64,000 nt of DNA from Actinacidiphila alni (GCF_900112845.1 NZ_FONG01000010.1:124001-188000), one strand, 5' to 3'. Positions 24,815 through 34,005 are shown, numbered from the stretch's first letter. Made by a program: numbers and translations. The notes: generated from the letters alone by a model not told the origin.

Positions 24815-25141
24815 ATGACTTCGGACCAGCCGCACACTCCGCTCACGGACGCCTACATCGGACCGGCCGCTCTCGTCACCGGCCGGGGGGACATTCCGGT
24901 GATGGCCGATCTGTTCCTGGAACCCGCGGACCTGGCCCTCGGCGCCGGGGGCGCGCCGCGCGCCTGGTCGGGGCGGCTGGAAGCCGCCGAGGACGTCAAC
25001 ATCTTCGCTGTGGCCGTGGGTCCGTGCACCCTGCGGATGCCGGACGGCCGGCAGGCCACCGTGGTGCCGGACTCGGTCGCCGTGGGCACCGGCGTCATTC
25101 CGGTGGCGGGCGTCGGGCCCGCCCCCTTCGGCGACGCCTGA
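24815..25141 (+). CDS. Small hypothetical protein
   Basis: 108 residues, no membrane segment or signal. AYIGPAALVTGRGDIPVMADLFLEP and the closing IPVAGVGPAPFG hint at a small beta-barrel reminiscent of DUF4873-type domains, where a Y-x-GPA opening is followed by a beta-rich core, but the match is too weak to name. The gene converges with the AMP-dependent ligase; the 45-base gap has no obvious hairpin. Confidence 0.55.
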   Translation: MTSDQPHTPLTDAYIGPAALVTGRGDIPVMADLFLEPADLALGAGGAPRAWSGRLEAAEDVNIFAVAVGPCTLRMPDGRQATVVPDSVAVGTGVIPVAGVGPAPFGDA

Positions 25142-25186
25142 CAGGTCCCATACGCGGACAAGGGCGAGGGCGCGGGCGGTGAACCG

Positions 25187-26770
25187 TCAGCCTGGCGTGC
25201 CCGCCGGGCCCGGGTCGAGCAGTGCCAGCAGGGCGCGCTTGTCGGGTTTGCCGCTCGGGGCGACCGGCACCTCGGTCAGCAGGGTGACCGTCGCCGGGAC
25301 GGCGGCCTCGCCCAACTCCCGGCGTACGACGGCCCGCAGGGCGTCCTCCCCGGGGGTCCGGCCGGCGGCGGGGACGATGAAGGCGTGGGCCGCCTCACCG
25401 GTGTGCTCGTCGGGCGCGCCGACGACATAGACCTGGTCGACGTCGGGGTGTGTGGCCAGCGCCGACTCGATGGCGCCCGCGTAATGCAGCACGGCGTTGA
25501 CGAAGATGACGTCACGGGCGCGGCCGAGCAGGCGCAGGAAGCCGTCGTCGGCGAGGGTGCCGAGGTCGCGGGTGCGGATCCAGCCGTCGCGCAGCACATC
25601 GCGGGTCTCCGCCTCGTCCTGCCAGTAGCCGGACATGGCGCCGCCGCTGCGTACCCAGATCTCGCCGCGCGCGCCGGCGGGCACGGGCCGGCCGTGCGGG
25701 TCGCGCACGCTGATGTCCACCCCGGGCATCGGCCTGCCGACCGCGTCCAGCACCTGGTCGGCGCCCTTGGCGAGGTCCTCGGGCGTGAGCAGGGTGAGCA
25801 TCCCCGTCTCGGTCTGCCCGTAGCCCTGGTGGACGGCGGGGCCGAGCCGGTCGACGGCCTCGGCGAGCCGGTGCGGCGGCAGCGGTGAACCCGCGACGAG
25901 CAGGGCGCGCATGCTGCTGGTGTCGATGTCGTGCTCCCGCAGTGTGTCGAGGATCTGGTAGAGCCGGGGCACGGTGCACAGGCACGCGGTGATGCGGTAC
26001 CGCTGCCAGATCTCCGGGAATTCCAGCGGGGGTTCGGGGATGACGGCGGTGCCGCCGCTGAGCAGGCACAGCGCGAGGTGTTCGAGCATCACCGCGCTGG
26101 TGAGGGTGCCGAAGACGAGATAGCGCCGGTAGCCGTCGGCGAGCCGGGCGGCGGTCTCGCTCCAGCGGGCGGGCTGCCACGACCAGTGTTCGGTCAGTGC
26201 CCGGTAGGTCTGGGCGCAGCCCTTGGGGCGGCCGGTGCTGCCGCTGGTCAGGGTGATCAGGCCGATGTCGTCGGGGCGGCCCCGGGCGGTGAGGGCGCCC
26301 TCGTCACCTTCGTCGCCCTCGTCGTCCGCGGAGGCGGCACCGGCCGTCGCGGTCGCCCGCTCCGCCACCAGGTCGCGGTCCACGTCGAGGACGGGGCGGC
26401 CGGCCGCCGCGGCGCGCAGTTCCGGTGTGCCGGTCGAGGCGTCGGCGATCACCGCGTCGATGCCGGTCCCCAGGACGTGGTCGAGCTGCGCGGGTGTGAG
26501 GCCGGGCCGCAGGCCGGTGACCCGGCAGCCCAGCAGGTGGGCGGCGATCTGGACGGCGAAGCCCTGCGGGGTGACGGCGGTGGTGACGGCCACTCCCCCG
26601 CCGGGCCCGAGTCCGGCCGCCCGCAGTCCCACGACGCAGGCGCGTACCTGGGTCAGCACCTCGCCACGGGTGACCGGACGTGACCGGTACTCGAAGGCCG
26701 GGGTCCGCGGGTCGGCCCGGAAAGCGTCGACAAGTGGTTGCGGAAATACCGATTCGGCCGGATTTTTCAC
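25187..26770 (-). CDS. AMP-dependent acyl-CoA synthetase/ligase
   Basis: 527 residues. The adenylation motifs are complete: LTSGSTGRPKG (phosphate loop), GYGQTETG (A5), TRDLGTLADDG (A7 Asp) and PSGKPDKRAL with the catalytic Lys. I place the start at the GTG at 26770 (VKNPAESVF) because GGAG lies 7 bases upstream; the longer start at 26839 lacks a spaced ribosome binding site. It would activate a carboxylic acid as its adenylate and pass it to CoA or a carrier. No carrier protein is nearby. It faces the oxidase operon across a 212-base gap with a Crp-like palindrome, suggesting joint control. Confidence 0.85.
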   Translation of the reverse strand: MKNPAESVFPQPLVDAFRADPRTPAFEYRSRPVTRGEVLTQVRACVVGLRAAGLGPGGGVAVTTAVTPQGFAVQIAAHLLGCRVTGLRPGLTPAQLDHVLGTGIDAVIADASTGTPELRAAAAGRPVLDVDRDLVAERATATAGAASADDEGDEGDEGALTARGRPDDIGLITLTSGSTGRPKGCAQTYRALTEHWSWQPARWSETAARLADGYRRYLVFGTLTSAVMLEHLALCLLSGGTAVIPEPPLEFPEIWQRYRITACLCTVPRLYQILDTLREHDIDTSSMRALLVAGSPLPPHRLAEAVDRLGPAVHQGYGQTETGMLTLLTPEDLAKGADQVLDAVGRPMPGVDISVRDPHGRPVPAGARGEIWVRSGGAMSGYWQDEAETRDVLRDGWIRTRDLGTLADDGFLRLLGRARDVIFVNAVLHYAGAIESALATHPDVDQVYVVGAPDEHTGEAAHAFIVPAAGRTPGEDALRAVVRRELGEAAVPATVTLLTEVPVAPSGKPDKRALLALLDPGPAGTPG

Positions 26771-26894
26771 GGACGTTCTCCGATCCTGTGCGGCGGTCAC
26801 GGGGTCGCTTTTCGGCCGCGGGTACACCGCGGCACTCACCTCTACGGCAATGTGTGAGGCCGAAATTATCCGCCACAGGACATCCGGAAGACAG

Positions 26895-26910
26895 TGTGAG
26901 GTGGATCACA
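26895..26910. promoter_or_regulatory. Crp-type binding site (TGTGA-N6-TCACA)
   Basis: TGTGAGGTGGATCACA matches the canonical cAMP-receptor-protein site perfectly in both half-sites. It lies between the divergent ligase and flavoprotein genes, 73 bases before the ATG at 26983. Streptomyces Crp recognises this type of sequence and is known to control antibiotic gene clusters. Confidence 0.65.
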
Positions 26911-26982
26911 TTCCTGCCTCTGGATATCTCCTTTAACTCTCAACTACGGTGACTCCGACCACTTCGGACGCCTGGAGGACGC

Positions 26983-28662
26983 ATGCCCCGAGAAGAGCGG
27001 ATCGATTACCTCGTCGTCGGCGCGGGACCGGCGGGAATCCAGGCGGCATATTTCCTCGAGCGGGCCGGTCGCGACTATCTGGTCGTCGAGGCGGGTACGG
27101 CACCCGGGACGTTCTTCACCCGTTTTCCGCGGCACAGGAAACTCATATCCATCAACAAGGTGCACACCGGCTGGGACGACCCGGAACTGAAGCTGCGCAC
27201 CGACTGGAACTCGCTGCTGTCCGACGAGGGCGCCCCGCTGTTCACCTCGGTCACCCCGCGCTACTTCCCCGACGCCGACGACCTCGTCGGCTACCTCGCG
27301 GACTTCGTCGCCACCCACCGGCTGCGGATCCGCTACGACACGCGGATCACCCGGATCGCCCGGCCGCCGGCCGAGGACGGCGGCGGGCGCGGCGACTTCA
27401 CGGCCGTGGACCAGGACGGCCACACCATCAGGGCCCGCCGGATCATCATGGCCACCGGCGTGTCCCGGCCGTACATCCCGCCGATCGAGGGCGTCGAACT
27501 CGCCGAGCGCTACGACCTCGTGTCGGTCGACCCGGCCGGATTCACCGGTCAGCGGGTCCTCATCATCGGCCGCGGCAATTCGGCCTTCGAGACCGCGGAC
27601 AATCTCATCGAGACCGCTTCCGTCATCCATGTGGCGGGCCCAGGCTCGCTGCGTCTGGCCTGGCAGACCCATTTCGTGGGCCATCTGCGTGCCGTGAACA
27701 ACAACTTCCTCGACACGTATCAGCTCAAATCGGAGAACGCCCTGCTCGACGGTGAGATCCTGCACATCGTCCGGGACCCGGAAAACGGTCGGTTCCGGGT
27801 GGCGGTGAAATTTGCCAGGGTCAACGAGGTGGTCAAGGAGATACGCTACGACCGGGTGATCCTGGCCACCGGTTTCCGCTTCGACGCCTCGGTCTTCGCC
27901 GAGGAATGCCGTCCGGAACTCATGATCAAGGACCGGTTCCCGGCGCAGACCGAAGCCTGGGAGTCGGTGAACGTGCCGGATCTGTATTTCGCGGGCACCA
28001 TCACGCAGGCGCGTGATTTCAAGAAATCCACCAGCGGTTTCATCCACGGCTACCGCTACGGGGTCCGCGCCCTGCACCACATCCTGGAGCAGCGCTATCA
28101 CGACCGGCCCTGGCCGCGCCGCGCGCTGACCGCGGCCCCGGCCGATCCCGCCGGCCCGCCCACCGACCTGCCCGCCGATCTGCCCGCCACCATCGCGGAC
28201 GCGGTGATCGCCCGGGTCAATGTCACCTCGGCGCTGTGGCAGCTCTTCGGCTTCCTCGGCGACGCGGTGATCGCCACCAGGGGCCCTGACGGCGTCTCGG
28301 TCGGCTACCACGACGAGGTCCCCGTCGACCACCTCCACCAGGCTGTCGCGGACGGCGTGTTCGGCGACGTCGAGCGCTATCTGACCGTCACCCTCGAATA
28401 CGGCGCCGACCACGACAAGGTCAATCCGTTCGACGTGTCGGTGGGCCGGGTGTCGCAGCAGGACACCGGCGGCCTCGACGGCCGCTATCTGCACCCGGTG
28501 GTGCGGCTGTTCGAGGACGGGAAGCCGGTCGCCGAGCACCATGTCACGGAGAATCTGGAGAACGAGTGGGACAGCGAGGACGTCCATCGCGCCCCGCTGG
28601 TCCGCTTCCTCACCGACCATCCGGTGGCGGGTGACGCCCCGGCCGCCGCGAACCCGTCGTGA
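26983..28662 (+). CDS. FAD/NAD(P)-binding flavoprotein monooxygenase-like (FOXRED2-like)
   Basis: 559 residues with GGAGGAC upstream of the ATG. The FAD loop is VVGAGPAGIQAAYFLERAGRDY (G13, G15, G18) and the NAD(P) loop GRGNSAFETADN (G196, G198). The block FFTRFPRHRKLISINKVHTGW closely matches my memory of eukaryotic FOXRED2, an ER flavoprotein, as does YFPDADDLVGYLADF. DRVILATGFRFD gives the conserved ATG motif. The C-terminal 150 residues (after about 400) are an extra domain I cannot assign, lacking a transmembrane helix. Likely oxidises or hydroxylates a small molecule using NADPH. Its stop overlaps the next start (GTGA). Confidence 0.8.
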   Translation: MPREERIDYLVVGAGPAGIQAAYFLERAGRDYLVVEAGTAPGTFFTRFPRHRKLISINKVHTGWDDPELKLRTDWNSLLSDEGAPLFTSVTPRYFPDADDLVGYLADFVATHRLRIRYDTRITRIARPPAEDGGGRGDFTAVDQDGHTIRARRIIMATGVSRPYIPPIEGVELAERYDLVSVDPAGFTGQRVLIIGRGNSAFETADNLIETASVIHVAGPGSLRLAWQTHFVGHLRAVNNNFLDTYQLKSENALLDGEILHIVRDPENGRFRVAVKFARVNEVVKEIRYDRVILATGFRFDASVFAEECRPELMIKDRFPAQTEAWESVNVPDLYFAGTITQARDFKKSTSGFIHGYRYGVRALHHILEQRYHDRPWPRRALTAAPADPAGPPTDLPADLPATIADAVIARVNVTSALWQLFGFLGDAVIATRGPDGVSVGYHDEVPVDHLHQAVADGVFGDVERYLTVTLEYGADHDKVNPFDVSVGRVSQQDTGGLDGRYLHPVVRLFEDGKPVAEHHVTENLENEWDSEDVHRAPLVRFLTDHPVAGDAPAAANPS

Positions 28663-29747
28663 ACGGGGTGCTGGCCGCCCTGCGGGAGCGGGCCCGCGCC
28701 CGGCTCGATCCGGTGCACTGGGACTTCTACGAGGGCGGCGCCGGCGCCGAGACCGCGCTCGCCGCCAATGAGGCGGCCTTCGCCCGGCTCGCCCTGCTGC
28801 CGCGGGTGCTGACCGGCGCGGGCCCCGCCGATCCGGCGGTCACGCTGCTCGGCGAACGCCTGTCGATGCCGGTGCTGGTCTCCCCCACCGCCTTCCACCG
28901 GCTCGCGCACCCGGACGGCGAACGCGCCACGGCCCGCGCGGTCGCCGCGGCCGGCACCGTACTGATCACCTCGATGGCGGCCACCACCGCCGTCGACGAG
29001 GTGACGGCGGCGGCACGCGAAGTACGGCCGGACGCGGCGGTGTGGTTCCAGCTCTACCTCCAGCCGGAGCCGGCGGTCACCGAGGCGCTGGTGCGGCGCG
29101 CGGAGAAGGCGGGCTGCACGGCGCTGGTGGTCACCGCGGACTCACCGGTCTTCGGCCGCCGCACGCGCGACGACCGCAACGGCTTCCACGACCTGCCGCC
29201 GGGCCTGGCCGCCGAGAACATGCGGGACCTGCCGGGCGCGCCGCCCGGCCGCACCCGGGACATCGCGATGTCCCCCGCCCTGTCCTGGGCGGATCTGCGC
29301 CGGCTGCGGGAGCTGACGGAGCTGCCGGTGGTGCTCAAGGGGGTGCTGCACCCGGCCGACGCGCGCCGCGCCGCCGACGAGGGCGTGGCGGCGCTGCTGG
29401 TGTCCAATCACGGCGGCCGGCAGCTCGACGCGGCGCCCGCCGGTGTCGAGGCGCTGCCCGCGGTGGCCGACGCGGTCGCCGGGCGGATCCCGGTGCTGCT
29501 GGACGGCGGGGTGCGAAGCGGCGCCGACGCGGTGGCCGCGCTCGCGCTCGGCGCCGCGGCCGTCGGTGTCGGCAGGCCCGTGCTGTGGGGGCTCGCGGCC
29601 GACGGCGAGGCTGGGGTGGCGGCCGTACTGGCGGAGCTGCGGGCCGAGGTGGAGCACATCCTGACGCTGTGCGGCGCCGCCGACTGCCACGGGCTCGGCC
29701 GCGACCAGGTCGTCGTGCGCGGCGCGACGGGGGTGCGGCCGTGCTGA
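28659..29747 (+). CDS. FMN-dependent alpha-hydroxy acid oxidase/dehydrogenase
   Basis: 362 residues, the usual size of the lactate/glycolate/mandelate oxidase family. WDFYEGGAGAE is the N-terminal substrate-loop Tyr region, VSPTAFHRLAHPDGE and WFQLYLQ hold FMN, and catalytic His H251 sits in VSNHGGRQLD. LDGGVRSGADAVAALALGAAAVGVGRP completes the phosphate site. It would oxidise a 2-hydroxy acid to a 2-keto acid with oxygen or a quinone. It overlaps the flavoprotein gene by 4 bases and the P450 by 7, so the three are translated together. Substrate not predictable; no membrane anchor is seen. Confidence 0.87.
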   Translation: MNGVLAALRERARARLDPVHWDFYEGGAGAETALAANEAAFARLALLPRVLTGAGPADPAVTLLGERLSMPVLVSPTAFHRLAHPDGERATARAVAAAGTVLITSMAATTAVDEVTAAAREVRPDAAVWFQLYLQPEPAVTEALVRRAEKAGCTALVVTADSPVFGRRTRDDRNGFHDLPPGLAAENMRDLPGAPPGRTRDIAMSPALSWADLRRLRELTELPVVLKGVLHPADARRAADEGVAALLVSNHGGRQLDAAPAGVEALPAVADAVAGRIPVLLDGGVRSGADAVAALALGAAAVGVGRPVLWGLAADGEAGVAAVLAELRAEVEHILTLCGAADCHGLGRDQVVVRGATGVRPC

Positions 29748-31165
29748 GGCGCGCGGGGGCCGCGGCGCTCGCCCTGACCGTCCCGTACTGGCTGCCGCGG
29801 ACCGTGGTGGCGCTGCGGGTGAAGGTCTTCGCCCGGATCAACGGCCCGGAGGGCGTGGTCGTACCCAACGCCGAGGTCGATCCCGAGCGCTTCACCGAGC
29901 TGTACGAGCACCCGGCCGCCAGTGGCCGCAGCAAGGGCGCGGCGCTGTCCGACCTGTTCTGGTACTGGCTCTCGCCGGGGCCCGAGGTGCACCAGGAGCA
30001 CCTGGAGCCGGGCCCGCGCTACGACGCGGTGGCCCGGACCACCACCGCGATCCTGGCCGGGACGAGCGCCGAGCTGTCGGCGGCGGCCGCGCGCAGGACC
30101 GCCGAGGTACTGGACGAACTGGTGCCGGGCGAGGCCGCGTTGGTGCGGCTGCGGGATCTGATGATGCCGGTCTGGGCGGAGTTCTTCTACGAGCTGGTCT
30201 TCCGCGAGCCGTGTCCGGCGTACGCGCGCGGGCTGATCGTGGCCAATGCCGAGGACGTCATCAACTCGCTGAAGAACACCCGCCTTCGGCACATGCGGCG
30301 GCGCGAGCGGCTCACCCGCTATCTGCTGCGGCGACTGGCGGCCGGTGACGTACCGCACGCGCTGCCACCGGAGTTGGCGTCGGCGCGGGACCGTGCGCAC
30401 TACCTCCAGGGCACCTTCTTCAACACCGCGGTCGTGCAGATGTCGGAGGCGATGGCACATCTGCTGCTGGTGCTCGCGGCCGAGCCGGGCATCCAGCGAA
30501 GGCTCGCCGAACACCCGTACGACGACCGGGACTTGTCCAATGTCATGAACGAGACGCTGCGGCTGTATCCGCTGTTCGGCATCGCGCACCGGATCACCGA
30601 CGCGGACATCGACCTCGGCGGCGGCGCGCACTATCCGGCGGGCACGGTGCTCTGCTTCGACTACCCCGCCTACCACGCGACGGGTTACACCGACCCCGGC
30701 ACCTTCGACCCGGACCGGTGGAACCACCTGTCGGCCAAGCACGCGCACCACATCCCGTTCGGCGTGGCCGGCAACCGGCCCTGTCCCGCGTGGCGGCTCG
30801 CGCCGCTGATCATGCGGGCCGCCACCCGTGAGGTGCTGGCCCGGTTCACCCTGCACACCGGCGTGTCGCACACCCGCTCCATCCCGCACCGCGCGCCGGC
30901 CCTCCTCGTACGCCGCGACCGGCCGCTGCCGCCGTACCGGATCGCGGCCGTACGGCTGCTGCTGCGGGTCCGTGACCGCTGGGAGGACGTGGGCCGCAGC
31001 GTCCTGCAACTCGTGCTCGGCACCTGGATGGTGCTGGACGCGCGGCGGCAGCGGCCGACCGAGCGCTGGTTCGCCGCGCACGACACGCAGGGCTGCCCGC
31101 TGACCGGTACGTCCACCGCACGCGAGACACCCGGCGGCGACGGCCGCTGCCCGTATCCGCACTGA
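29741..31165 (+). CDS. Atypical cytochrome P450
   Basis: 474 residues from a GTG overlapping the previous stop. The haem ligand C348 lies in PFGVAGNRPCPAWR, and the K-helix ExxR is ETLR (271-274). The I-helix region (221-246, YLQGTFFNTAVVQMSEAMAH) lacks the normal A/G-G-x-D/E-T oxygen-activating motif, so it may use peroxide, rearrange rather than hydroxylate, or act on an already oxidised substrate. After the haem domain a tail of about 90 residues carries VLQLVLGTWMVLDARRQRPTERW and a Cys-containing end (GCPLT, GRCPYPH). A hydrophobic N-terminus (ALALTVPYWLP) may touch membrane. Confidence 0.8.
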   Translation: MLRRAGAAALALTVPYWLPRTVVALRVKVFARINGPEGVVVPNAEVDPERFTELYEHPAASGRSKGAALSDLFWYWLSPGPEVHQEHLEPGPRYDAVARTTTAILAGTSAELSAAAARRTAEVLDELVPGEAALVRLRDLMMPVWAEFFYELVFREPCPAYARGLIVANAEDVINSLKNTRLRHMRRRERLTRYLLRRLAAGDVPHALPPELASARDRAHYLQGTFFNTAVVQMSEAMAHLLLVLAAEPGIQRRLAEHPYDDRDLSNVMNETLRLYPLFGIAHRITDADIDLGGGAHYPAGTVLCFDYPAYHATGYTDPGTFDPDRWNHLSAKHAHHIPFGVAGNRPCPAWRLAPLIMRAATREVLARFTLHTGVSHTRSIPHRAPALLVRRDRPLPPYRIAAVRLLLRVRDRWEDVGRSVLQLVLGTWMVLDARRQRPTERWFAAHDTQGCPLTGTSTARETPGGDGRCPYPH

Positions 31166-31223
31166 CCGACCCCGTCCCCGCCGTATCCCCCCCGCCTCAC
31201 TCCCCGCCGAAGGGCAGCACGCC

Positions 31224-32510
31224 ATGTCCGCGACCGCGCTCGGCCCCGCCTTCCTGATCGCCGTTGTCGTCATCCTGCTCACCTGCCGCCTCACCACCTG
31301 GGTGCTGCGCCCGTTCGGCCAGCCGCCGGTGGTCGCCGAGATGATCGCGGGCGTGCTGCTCGGCCCGTCCGTCCTCGGCCTCGTCGCGCCGTCGTGGGAA
31401 CGCGCCGTCTTCCCCACCGATCTGCGCCCGGTGCTGTACGTGGCCGGGCAGTTGGGGCTGGTGCTGTTCATGTTCCAGGCCGGTTACGAGTTCCGTGTCG
31501 AGCGGATCAAGCCCGTCGCGCGGCCCGCGGCCGTCATCTCGACGGCGGGCATTCTCGCGCCGCTGGCCTTGGGCACCGCCCTGGTGTGGGCGGTACGCGG
31601 CCAGGTGCACACCGCGCCCGCGGGCGTACCGATGTATGTGGCGGCGCCCTTCGTCGGCGTCACCCTGGCGATCACCGCCTTCCCGATGCTGGCCAGGATC
31701 ATCACCGAACGCGGCCTGACGGACACGGTGTTCGGGACGATCTCCCTGGCGGCGGGGGCGCTGGACGACGTCATCGCGTGGATCCTGCTCGCGGGGGTGC
31801 TCAGCCTTTCGCGCGGTACGGCGGGCCCCGTGGTGGAAGCGGTGGCGGGCGCGGCCGGACTGGCGGTCGTGCTGCTGGTCCTGCTGCGGCTGCGCGGCCC
31901 GGCGGTCCGGGTGGCCGACCGGCTGCCGGCCGACCAACTCCTGCTGGTCACCCTGCTGTTGCTCTGTCTGGCCGCCTGGTACACCGACCGGATCGGCCTC
32001 TACGCCGTCTTCGGCGCCTTCAGCCTCGGCGTCGCCTATCCGCGGGCCCCGAAGATCGACCGCACCCTGGAGGCGGCGGCGCCGCTCGGCAATGTGCTGC
32101 TGCTGCCGCTGTTCTTCACCTACTCCGGGCTCAACACCGACACCGGGCTGCTCACCGACCCGACGCTGCTGCTCTTCGCGCTCGGCTGCACGCTGGCGGC
32201 GGTGGCCGGGAAATTCGGCGCGTGCTGGCTGGCGGCCCGGCTCGCCGGGCAGAGCGCCCCGGTGGCGCTGCGGGTCGGCACACTGATGAACGCGCGGGGT
32301 CTGATGCAGCTCATCGCCATCAATGTGGGCCTGGCCGAAGGGGTGGTGACCCGCGCGATGTTCACCGTGCTCGTCCTGGTCGCCCTGGTCACCACGGTGA
32401 TGGCGACCCCGCTGCTGACGCTGTGGGACCGGCGCGACGGCGGCGTCCAGGACGCGCCGGAACTGCCGGCCGACGGGCCGCCGGCCGTGGTCGGCGCCGT
32501 CAGGGAGTGA
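31224..32510 (+). CDS. CPA2-family cation/proton antiporter
   Basis: 428 residues with about twelve transmembrane helices. GQPPVVAEMIAGVLLGPSVLG, the ITAFPMLARII segment and the conserved acidic pair in AAGALDDVIAWILL mark the CPA2 (Kef/NhaS-like) family; MNARGLMQLIAINVGL is the equally typical late motif. It lacks the KefC C-terminal RCK domain. It would exchange Na or K for protons. The start is 58 bases after the P450 stop, so it is the probable fourth gene of the oxidase operon; its stop overlaps the converging serine hydrolase by 11 bases. Confidence 0.85.
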   Translation: MSATALGPAFLIAVVVILLTCRLTTWVLRPFGQPPVVAEMIAGVLLGPSVLGLVAPSWERAVFPTDLRPVLYVAGQLGLVLFMFQAGYEFRVERIKPVARPAAVISTAGILAPLALGTALVWAVRGQVHTAPAGVPMYVAAPFVGVTLAITAFPMLARIITERGLTDTVFGTISLAAGALDDVIAWILLAGVLSLSRGTAGPVVEAVAGAAGLAVVLLVLLRLRGPAVRVADRLPADQLLLVTLLLLCLAAWYTDRIGLYAVFGAFSLGVAYPRAPKIDRTLEAAAPLGNVLLLPLFFTYSGLNTDTGLLTDPTLLLFALGCTLAAVAGKFGACWLAARLAGQSAPVALRVGTLMNARGLMQLIAINVGLAEGVVTRAMFTVLVLVALVTTVMATPLLTLWDRRDGGVQDAPELPADGPPAVVGAVRE

Positions 32511-34005
32511 GCACGCGGGTCCGCGCGCCGTAGGCGGCCAGCGGGTCGGACGGCACCCGGTGCGTGCGCCATCGCGCGGTGACCTCGCGGTCCGCCAGGG
32601 TGCAGGTCAGGATCAGGTGGTGCGGGGTCTCCAGGAAGCCGAGGTCGGCGACGAAGGTGTCGGCGTCGGTCCAGCCCGCGCTGACCGCGACCGGCACGGC
32701 CGCGTCGGGGCGGTCGGTGACCGCCCACGCCGTCCCGGTGAACCGTACGGTGAGCCGCGGCGCGTCCTCGGCCGCGCCTTCCACCAGTGTCAGCGCCCAG
32801 CCGCCGTCCTCGGCGGACAGTTCCACGGCGGTCAGGGTCGTCTGATCCTCGCACACACCGCCGTGCGGGGTGAAGCGCACGCCCGACCAGGCGTCCGGCC
32901 CGTCCGGTGGTGCGGGTCGCGCGTCGGTCTCCGGGGCGGCGAGCGCGGCCAGCCGCTCGCGCAGCGCCGCGTCGGCCGCGCTCTCCCGCTCGCCCGCCCC
33001 TTCACCGGTCCGCGGCGTGGGGCCGAAGGCGGGCAGCAGGTGCTCCCAGGCGAAGTCGAGGACGGCCTGCATGCGGTTGGTCTCCGCGGTCATGGCGATC
33101 ACCGCGTCCTGCTCGGGCAGCACGACGCAGAACTGCCCGTAGGCGCCGTCGCCCCGGTAGCCGTGCCGTGACGTCCAGAACTGGAAGCCGTAGCCCTGCG
33201 CCCAGTCCGACCGCGCCGCCTCGGCCGAGCCGTCGCCGTTGGCGACGTGCGGGCGGGTCGCCTCCTCCGCCCAGCCGGCGGGCAGCAGCTGCCGGCCCTC
33301 CCACCTGCCGCCGTCGAGGTAGAGCTGCCCGAGGCGGGCGACGGCGTCGGTCGCGGCGTGCAGACCGCTGTAGCCGAGGTCGCGGCCCGCCGGGTACTGC
33401 TGCCAGGCCGTCTCCCCGATGCCGAGCGGTTCGAGCAGCCGGGGCCGCAGGTATTCGGTGAGCGTCTGCCCGGTGGCGCGCTGGATGATGGCCGCCAGCG
33501 TGTACGTGGTGGGCTGGTTGTACGCGAAGACCGTGCCGGGCGCGCGGTCCGGCGGCAGCAGCAGGAAACCGCGAACCGGTTCCCGCGGGTCCGCCGCGAC
33601 CGCCCGGCTCCAGGTCTCGGCGTCGTGGCCGCTCGCCATGGACGCGATGTGCCGCACCAGCATGGCGCGGCTGCCGGGATCGGTGATGTCGGCGTCGAAT
33701 TCCGGGAAGTACGACACGACCGTGGCGTCCAGGTCGAGCAGTCCCTCGGCGACGGCGAAGGCCGCGGCCGAGCCGGTGAAGCTCTTGCTGAGGGAGTACA
33801 GCAGGTGCGGCCGGTCCGCGGTGTACGGCGCCCACCATCCGGCGGCCACGACGCTGCCGTGCCGCAGGATCATCAGACTGTGCGGCTCGATCCCGGCGGC
33901 GTCCTCCAGCGCGTCGAGGAAGGCGTGGACGCCGCGCGCGTCGACACCTTGTGCGGCCGGGGTGCTGACGGGCAGCGATCGTGCGGGCAGCGGTCGTACG
34001 GTCAT
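32500..34005 (-). CDS. Serine hydrolase, beta-lactamase/DD-peptidase (class C-like) fold
   Basis: 501 residues from ATG at 34005, no signal peptide, so probably cytoplasmic. Catalytic SxxK is S71-L-S-K74 in LLYSLSKSFTG. The second motif region is FAYNQPTTYTLAAII, where the usual Y-x-N is Y-N-Q, a mild departure. GYGFQFWTSRHGYRGDGAYGQ is the common later core. A C-terminal beta domain of about 120 residues (TLTAVELSAEDGGWAL onward) follows, as in esterase-like EstB relatives. Likely an esterase or amidase rather than a beta-lactamase. Single gene. Confidence 0.82.
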   Translation of the reverse strand: MTVRPLPARSLPVSTPAAQGVDARGVHAFLDALEDAAGIEPHSLMILRHGSVVAAGWWAPYTADRPHLLYSLSKSFTGSAAAFAVAEGLLDLDATVVSYFPEFDADITDPGSRAMLVRHIASMASGHDAETWSRAVAADPREPVRGFLLLPPDRAPGTVFAYNQPTTYTLAAIIQRATGQTLTEYLRPRLLEPLGIGETAWQQYPAGRDLGYSGLHAATDAVARLGQLYLDGGRWEGRQLLPAGWAEEATRPHVANGDGSAEAARSDWAQGYGFQFWTSRHGYRGDGAYGQFCVVLPEQDAVIAMTAETNRMQAVLDFAWEHLLPAFGPTPRTGEGAGERESAADAALRERLAALAAPETDARPAPPDGPDAWSGVRFTPHGGVCEDQTTLTAVELSAEDGGWALTLVEGAAEDAPRLTVRFTGTAWAVTDRPDAAVPVAVSAGWTDADTFVADLGFLETPHHLILTCTLADREVTARWRTHRVPSDPLAAYGARTRVLTP

